Assembly: GCA_013334735.1 (NCBI GenBank)
Contig: JAAXXA010000051.1
Coordinates: forward strand, 1 to 10,983
From: Bacteroidota bacterium
GTDB taxonomy: Bacteria > Bacteroidota > Bacteroidia > Bacteroidales > CG2-30-32-10
Direction of reading: 5' to 3'
DNA: 10,983 nt
The notes below the pieces were generated by a model. That model ran no database searches, was not told where the DNA came from, and saw nothing but the letters and a program-made list of their open reading frames with translations. Below are positions 8,201-10,983 of this stretch, in pieces. Position 1 is the first letter of the stretch. Each line of letters opens with the position of its first letter. Position numbers and translations under genes: made by a program.

Positions 8201-8563
8201 AGTTCCATCCGAAGAAGTAAAACGTATATCATATCCGTCGGAGCGGGCTTTGCTAAAATTAAAATTTGAACTTGTAAGTGATACTCGTACAGGGAAATCG
8301 GTAAGATCGGCATCAACTTTTGTTTGATCAACAGTAATCTTTTTGCGATACTGCCAACCCGTTAACCATGAAGCTGCGGGTGGCATATAACATGCCTTTA
8401 CCGGCAGATAATTAGCTGTTTTAGTATGCTCGAAAGAGTAAATCCGCATGTTCGTGTTTGCCACCGATTTAACAGGCGAAGATGCAGAAGAAACAAGAAC
8501 AAAAAAAACGAAAATAATTGCCTTGTTTATCACTCTGGTTTTTAATTGATTTGGTTTTTTCAT
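5294..8563 (-). CDS. Exported protein with three tandem DUF2341-LamG modules
   Basis: 1089 residues, ATG 8563-8561 to TAA 5296-5294. The start is preferred because the protein begins with a positively charged stretch and a hydrophobic signal peptide (AIIFVFFVLVSS); the paralogues start at the equivalent of MKxR(V/F). The linker (39-65) carries MRIYS, TKTANYLPVKACYMPPAA. Three modules follow at about 66-396, 405-739 and 745-1077, repeating every 339-340 residues. Each opens with LTGW(Q/E)YRKK(I/F)T and a DUF2341 core (SDGYDIRFT). Each continues into a LamG-like domain and closes with (I/V)KA(S/T)Y-S-NN(S/T)L and GNEE. Modules 2 and 3 share the LamG insert GYTSH...PYYEYGL, whereas module 1 has a different LamG interior. 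The C-terminal tail is NNTMNFGTNF. A long, modular, exported binding protein is inferred; no catalytic site was recognised. Confidence 0.93.
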   Translation of the reverse strand: MKKPNQLKTRVINKAIIFVFFVLVSSASSPVKSVANTNMRIYSFEHTKTANYLPVKACYMPPAASWLTGWQYRKKITVDQTKVDADLTDFPVRVSLTSSNFNFSKARSDGYDIRFTSSDGTTILKYERERHDQTNSLAEYWVKVTSVSGTVDTDIYMYFGKSDAADGADAVNVWDANYVMIQHLNDASTSIISDATSYSNNGTKKGANEPFEADGKIGKGQHFDGTDDYINCGSASSLGMTEIVTLEAWIKVDAHIVSNANEGLIGRDWQFQITMDSRETNKYTNFFINTTSTQYIRSSTAFLAETWVYIAGTYDKNAGSNNLNIYVNDGSAQSLTKTSTANPTSVMFLGKLVTDGLQYLDGMIDEARVSKVARSAAWIKASYYSGNNSLMTYGNEETINNIAQCLTGWEYRKKITVDQTKVDADLTDFPILISLKSSNFNFSKARSDGYDIRFTSSDGSTLLKYERERHDQTNSLAEYWVKVPSVSGTVNTDIYMYYGNSGAADGADAVNVWDSNFKMVQHLNDGTTSTIVDATSNNNNGAKKGAGEPAQADEKIAKGQSFDEYDDIINIGDISMNNITVEAWAKCQITSNGNEPIVNKGYTSHNPPYYEYGLYLAQTTGYVGAWLTVGGTGYGIEGATTFGNNAWHYLVMRYDGETLSVSGDAGTESQDASPSGNITDYATNAIIGGFTNVTTPGAYLHFNNSMDEIRISNIARSTAWIKATYNSENNTLLTYGNEEYNITSWLTGWQYRKKFTIDQSKVDADLTNFPGLVSLTSSNFNFSKARSDGYDIRFTTCDGTTLLKYDRERHDATGQKAEYWVKVPYVSGTFDTDIYMYYGKTNATDGEDHENVWDSNFKMVQHLKDNTTSTISDVTSNHNNGTKKVANEPLEAEGKIAKGQSFAGTDDYISVGDVSQSYITLEAWVKTPGIVDQNSWIINKGYTSHSNPYYEYGLIIGRTNAGGGASTNIVVNGTLQGVGDANTWSDNAWHYIVGRFDGSAMKVKGDMSADANINVSGTINHYITNAIIGGPTNSAAAGFFVGIIDELRISNVARSDAWVKASYYSGNNSLFTSGNEEFFNNTMNFGTNF
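5333..8368 (-). repeat. Three tandem coding repeats of about 1.02 kb (DUF2341-LamG modules)
   Basis: Module 1 is at about 8368-7376, module 2 at 7351-6347 and module 3 at 6331-5333. The DUF2341 half is strongly conserved in DNA, while the LamG half diverges, especially in module 1. Short variable joints between modules (for example TINNIAQC and YNITS) separate them. Related single copies lie at 5111-4116 and 254-1. The pattern indicates internal duplication with later exchange. Confidence 0.85.
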
Positions 8564-8732
8564 AAAATGTTTAATGTAATATGAATGGGTTAAATTTGTT
8601 CTTTAACAAAAAGGTAATCGGTAAAATTTGGTAATCGGTAATCTGTTGTCTTTCACCCCGAATACCGAATACTGATTACTGAATACATAAATTCATCCCG
8701 TTTTCACTATACAAATTTTTATTACAGATATA
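8564..8732. other. Intergenic region with heptamer arrays; no clear promoter
   Basis: This 169-bp gap lies between the stop of the collagen/fibre gene and the start of the three-module DUF2341 gene. It holds two facing heptamer arrays (8613-8687) and a 6-bp inverted repeat TTTGTT-CTTT-AACAAA at 8595-8610. I found no good TAnnTTTG box upstream of the ATG at 8563, so the promoter of that gene is unassigned. The 40 bp before the ATG are AT-rich with no Shine-Dalgarno. Confidence 0.6.
8613..8687 (-). repeat. Facing heptamer arrays (GGTAATC / GAATACC), possible terminator
   Basis: On the plus strand GGTAATC occurs at 8613-8619, 8630-8636 and 8637-8643. After a 16-bp gap come GAATACC (8660-8666), GAATACT, GATTACT and GAATACA (to 8687). 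The second set is an imperfect reverse complement of the first, so the DNA can fold into a hairpin. On the minus strand, downstream of the fibre gene's stop, the structure is followed at once by five T, which would suit an intrinsic terminator. The stem is imperfect (5 to 6 of 7 matches per heptamer). Confidence 0.5.
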
Positions 8733-10983
8733 TTATTTAAAATCGAAAGCTGCTTGTCCGTAAATATTTGTGCCATCACTATAGCATGATATAATATCTA
8801 CAGCTCCGGCTGTTGTTGAAAGAGTAGGAGCTGCTCCTCCTGCCCATTTTATCCCACCCCAATTAGTAATAGTGCGGAAACCGGCACCATCCTGAATAAT
8901 TTTTATAACAAAATTTGCAACAGCAGTAGTAGAAGTCCAAGTTATTGTTAACCCCACAGCGCCAAGTATCACAGATTGTTTGTTACCATTTGCAAGATCT
9001 ATTGAAAAATTGGCTGATTTTGTGCCATTACTGTATTCCGAAGAAAAAGAGGCAGTATTATTTATAGTTAGTTTTGATGTTGGGGTAGTTGTGCCTATGC
9101 CGACATTGCCGTTAGATTTTATTCTCATCCATTCTGTATTTGAATTGTTCTGTGATGTGTAAAATGCCAAAAAAGAATTCATGTTTGCAAAAGAAGAATA
9201 ATCCGCTTCTCTACCTGAAACAATTTGCCCACCATCTGCTGGGTTGGAAAGGTGGCTAAATCTCAGAATAGCCGTTTCATCCGTACTTCCTGCATCAGCA
9301 GTATTTGCAACTCTAATTCCGGAAATTCCCCCATCAGCTGACTTTCTAACATCAAGAGAAAATGTAGGACTTGCCGTTCCGATGCCGACACAGCCATTAC
9401 TATTCCATGAAAGGACAGATGTGCCTAATGTGCCTATTGTAGGACCGTATCCTAAAGACCATATTCCATCCGTAGGATTTGAAATAAATCCATAGTTTGC
9501 GCCATAAGAATCAATAATATAATTATTATTGCCCGGTCCCTTTGAGAAAATATTACCTAAAACCGACAACTTCGCTTGTGGCGTTGTTGTACCTATACCG
9601 ACATTGCCATTACTTGAAACAATCATCCTATCAGCATTCCTTGTTTTAATTATCAAAGGATGAGAACCTGTCGCATCGGTTGAACCTATAAAATTTGTTG
9701 TGGAATCGACACTAGCATTACCTGTCAGATGCCATGCGGTAGCATCAACACCACCGGCAGCCGCCCAAGAAAGATTTCCGGAGCCATCATTTTGTAAATT
9801 GGTAGAAGCAGCACCCTGTGCGGTTGGTAAAGTTAAGGTATAAGATGTAGAAGTAGTTCCAGACTGAATAGCTACAGTATTTGTGTTTGCAGAATTATAA
9901 AGCAATAGAGATCCTGTATTTGCTAAAGCACCACCCAATCCACCTAAAGGAATGCCCGTACTAATTTGTCCGGCAGAGTGCAATAATGAAGCGGGAGCAG
10001 TTGTACCTATGCCGACATTGCCAGTATATGACTTTACACTGACAGCATTAAACCAAGACGTTTTATATCCTTGAAGCCTAAGAATTTCACCCGCAGTTCC
10101 AGCACTACGGACAAACAAAGCAGGTTCCTGATCGTTTGAAACTGCACTTGTAATATTAACTACAGGAGTCCCTGTATTCAAATTTCGATACACTTCCAAC
10201 TTGGATGTTGGTCCAGTTATTCCTATGCCAACATTAGTTCCATCGTTATATAATAAACTGTTTGCTATCCAGTTTGCACCATCGTATCTTAAGGTTTGAC
10301 CTGTGCTTCCTGTTTGTCCGAAAACTCCGGTAGCTCCGGTTAAGCCTGTTGGTCCTGTTCCACCAATTGCTCCTGTAACTCCTGTTGCGCCTGTCGCTCC
10401 AGTTGATCCGGTTGCGCCCACAACTGCCGTTAAACCAAATGAAGTTGTTGCATAAGATACGTGGGTGGAACCCTCATATACAAAACTAACAGTTTTATCA
10501 CTCCCCGAGTTTTTCGCATATATTTTAACGATTATTCTATCTGTTGAATTCATCGCTACAGGGTTTGTTTGTGTATAGTTTGTTATTATTTCCGCTACAG
10601 TTGTATTTGTAAAAGTTGGACTTGTAACATTAAATATTTCTGTTTCTGTTCCGCCTGTAGTTCTTTTAAATACTCTAAAAACGAAATTACCTGTATTAGT
10701 GCTAACATAGCCATAAGTATGGAACTGCCATAATCCTATTGGGAAACTCGATAAACCAGGAACTCCTGCCGTTGTTGCATAAGCATCCACTAAATACTCT
10801 TCGTTAGCGTTGGTACAAGCTATTAATTCAGTTACTTCTGATCCGGAATTTGGTATTCGTTTAAATCCTTCATATCCTGAAATGTCTGATGACGCATGAT
10901 GAAACCAATATAGTTGACCTGAGGTTTGACCATCCGAGCCTGTTATACCAGTAGCGCCTATTGGTCCTTGAATTCCAATAGAT
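8733..10983 (-). CDS. Collagen-like / tail-fibre-like protein, 5' end beyond right edge
   Basis: The frame is open from the right edge to TAA 8735-8733, giving 749 visible residues. A GTG at 10790-10788 is an internal Val, because coding-like sequence continues upstream of it, including a collagen-like tract. Order from the N-terminal side: Gly-X-Y triplets (10976-10923); a domain of about 160 residues rich in predicted beta strands (LYWFHHASSDISGYEGFKR to ATTSFGLTAVV); a second collagen-like tract of 13 triplets (10418-10296); then five (N/C)VGIG(I/T)(T/A)xP motifs separated by fibre-like segments such as TLPTAQGAASTNLQNDGSG and AWHLTGNASVDSTTNFIGS. The last 114 residues match the C-terminus of the beta-helix protein in this window and resemble phage tail-fibre ends (GGIKWAGGAAPTLSTTAG). 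No S74 or T9SS domain is visible. Likely a trimeric surface fibre; the function is inferred from architecture only. Confidence 0.9.
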   Translation of the reverse strand, partial: SIGIQGPIGATGITGSDGQTSGQLYWFHHASSDISGYEGFKRIPNSGSEVTELIACTNANEEYLVDAYATTAGVPGLSSFPIGLWQFHTYGYVSTNTGNFVFRVFKRTTGGTETEIFNVTSPTFTNTTVAEIITNYTQTNPVAMNSTDRIIVKIYAKNSGSDKTVSFVYEGSTHVSYATTSFGLTAVVGATGSTGATGATGVTGAIGGTGPTGLTGATGVFGQTGSTGQTLRYDGANWIANSLLYNDGTNVGIGITGPTSKLEVYRNLNTGTPVVNITSAVSNDQEPALFVRSAGTAGEILRLQGYKTSWFNAVSVKSYTGNVGIGTTAPASLLHSAGQISTGIPLGGLGGALANTGSLLLYNSANTNTVAIQSGTTSTSYTLTLPTAQGAASTNLQNDGSGNLSWAAAGGVDATAWHLTGNASVDSTTNFIGSTDATGSHPLIIKTRNADRMIVSSNGNVGIGTTTPQAKLSVLGNIFSKGPGNNNYIIDSYGANYGFISNPTDGIWSLGYGPTIGTLGTSVLSWNSNGCVGIGTASPTFSLDVRKSADGGISGIRVANTADAGSTDETAILRFSHLSNPADGGQIVSGREADYSSFANMNSFLAFYTSQNNSNTEWMRIKSNGNVGIGTTTPTSKLTINNTASFSSEYSNGTKSANFSIDLANGNKQSVILGAVGLTITWTSTTAVANFVIKIIQDGAGFRTITNWGGIKWAGGAAPTLSTTAGAVDIISCYSDGTNIYGQAAFDFK
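8736..9077 (-). repeat. C-terminal tail-fibre cassette, copy 2
   Basis: Encodes the last 114 residues of the collagen-like protein, again SKLTINNTASFSSEY, IDLANGNKQ, GGIKWAGGAAPTLSTTAG and a final QAAFDFK. The two cassettes differ in the middle (VGLTITWTSTTA against TSVTFSNLTI) but keep the same ends, so the two fibre proteins share a common terminal module on different shafts. Confidence 0.8.
10296..10418 (-). repeat. Collagen-like Gly-X-Y tract, 13 triplets
   Basis: The encoded sequence runs GAT GST GAT GAT GVT GAI GGT GPT GLT GAT GVF GQT GST, followed by GQ. Thr dominates the third position, as in bacterial and phage collagen-like fibres. Such tracts form trimeric triple helices, so the protein is probably a trimer. 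Confidence 0.85.
10923..10976 (-). repeat. Second collagen-like Gly-X-Y tract, probably continuing past the edge
   Basis: Six triplets are visible (GIQ GPI GAT GIT GSD GQT). The frame is open on to the window edge, so the tract may be longer. It lies upstream of the GTG at 10790 and shows that this codon is not the true start. Confidence 0.75.

Noticed and set aside
3453..8563. T9SS (Por) C-terminal sorting domain
   Set aside because: The short C-terminal tails NNTINFGTNF and NNTMNFGTNF lack the roughly 80-residue domain with its typical conserved motifs.
10788..10790. GTG as the start of the collagen-like gene
   Set aside because: The same frame continues upstream for 64 codons to the window edge with protein-like sequence including Gly-X-Y triplets, so this is an internal Val codon.
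461..10983. Prophage tail module
   Set aside because: Fibre-like motifs are present, but the visible starts carry signal peptides, DUF2341-LamG genes are interspersed, and there are no baseplate, tape-measure, holin, lysin or integrase genes.

Overview
This 11 kb, AT-rich window encodes only on the minus strand and most likely comes from a Bacteroidota-type genome. The support is: an N-terminal 'AMLDVSATNQGVLIPR'-style segment typical of exported Bacteroidota proteins; repeated NVGIGTTTP motifs; AT-rich leaders without Shine-Dalgarno sequences; and a TAnnTTTG-type promoter candidate. There are no tRNA, rRNA, CRISPR, integrase, transposase or metabolic genes. Essentially the whole window encodes large, repetitive, exported proteins.

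Reading in the direction of transcription (high to low coordinates), five genes of two architectures are seen. Type A genes are tail-fibre/collagen-like and type B genes are DUF2341-LamG. (1) 10983-8733, type A: its 5' end lies beyond the window; it has two collagen-like tracts around a beta-rich domain, five GIGTTxP motifs and a phage-tail-like C-terminal cassette. (2) 8563-5294, type B: three tandem DUF2341-LamG modules of about 340 residues. (3) 5288-3453, type B, only 5 bp downstream: one DUF2341-LamG module plus a second, divergent LamG domain. (4) 3151-461, type A: Bacteroidota N-terminal segment, right-handed beta-helix, capsid-cement-like segment, two GIGTTTP motifs and the same C-terminal cassette as gene 1. 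(5) 434 to the left edge, type B: leader and start of another DUF2341 protein. Gene order is therefore A-B-B-A-B. Likely transcription units are 2+3 and 4+5.

The most unusual signal is a set of degenerate tandem heptanucleotide repeats, each locus with its own word. Two lie in intergenic regions as inverted arrays able to fold as hairpins (3335-3389 and 8613-8687). The third, ten heptamers in exact 7-nt register (3061-3130), lies inside the signal-peptide coding region of gene 4, next to an A10 homopolymer in codons 3-6. Changes of 7 bp or 1 bp there would shift the frame, so gene 4 is a candidate phase-variable surface protein, comparable in layout to the signal-peptide repeats of neisserial opa genes. 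With near-identical DNA blocks shared among the DUF2341 modules, shared leaders and tails with different middles, and a beta-helix of different base composition set into gene 4, the locus looks like a recombining cell-surface fibre/adhesin repertoire. Its biological role is inferred, not shown.
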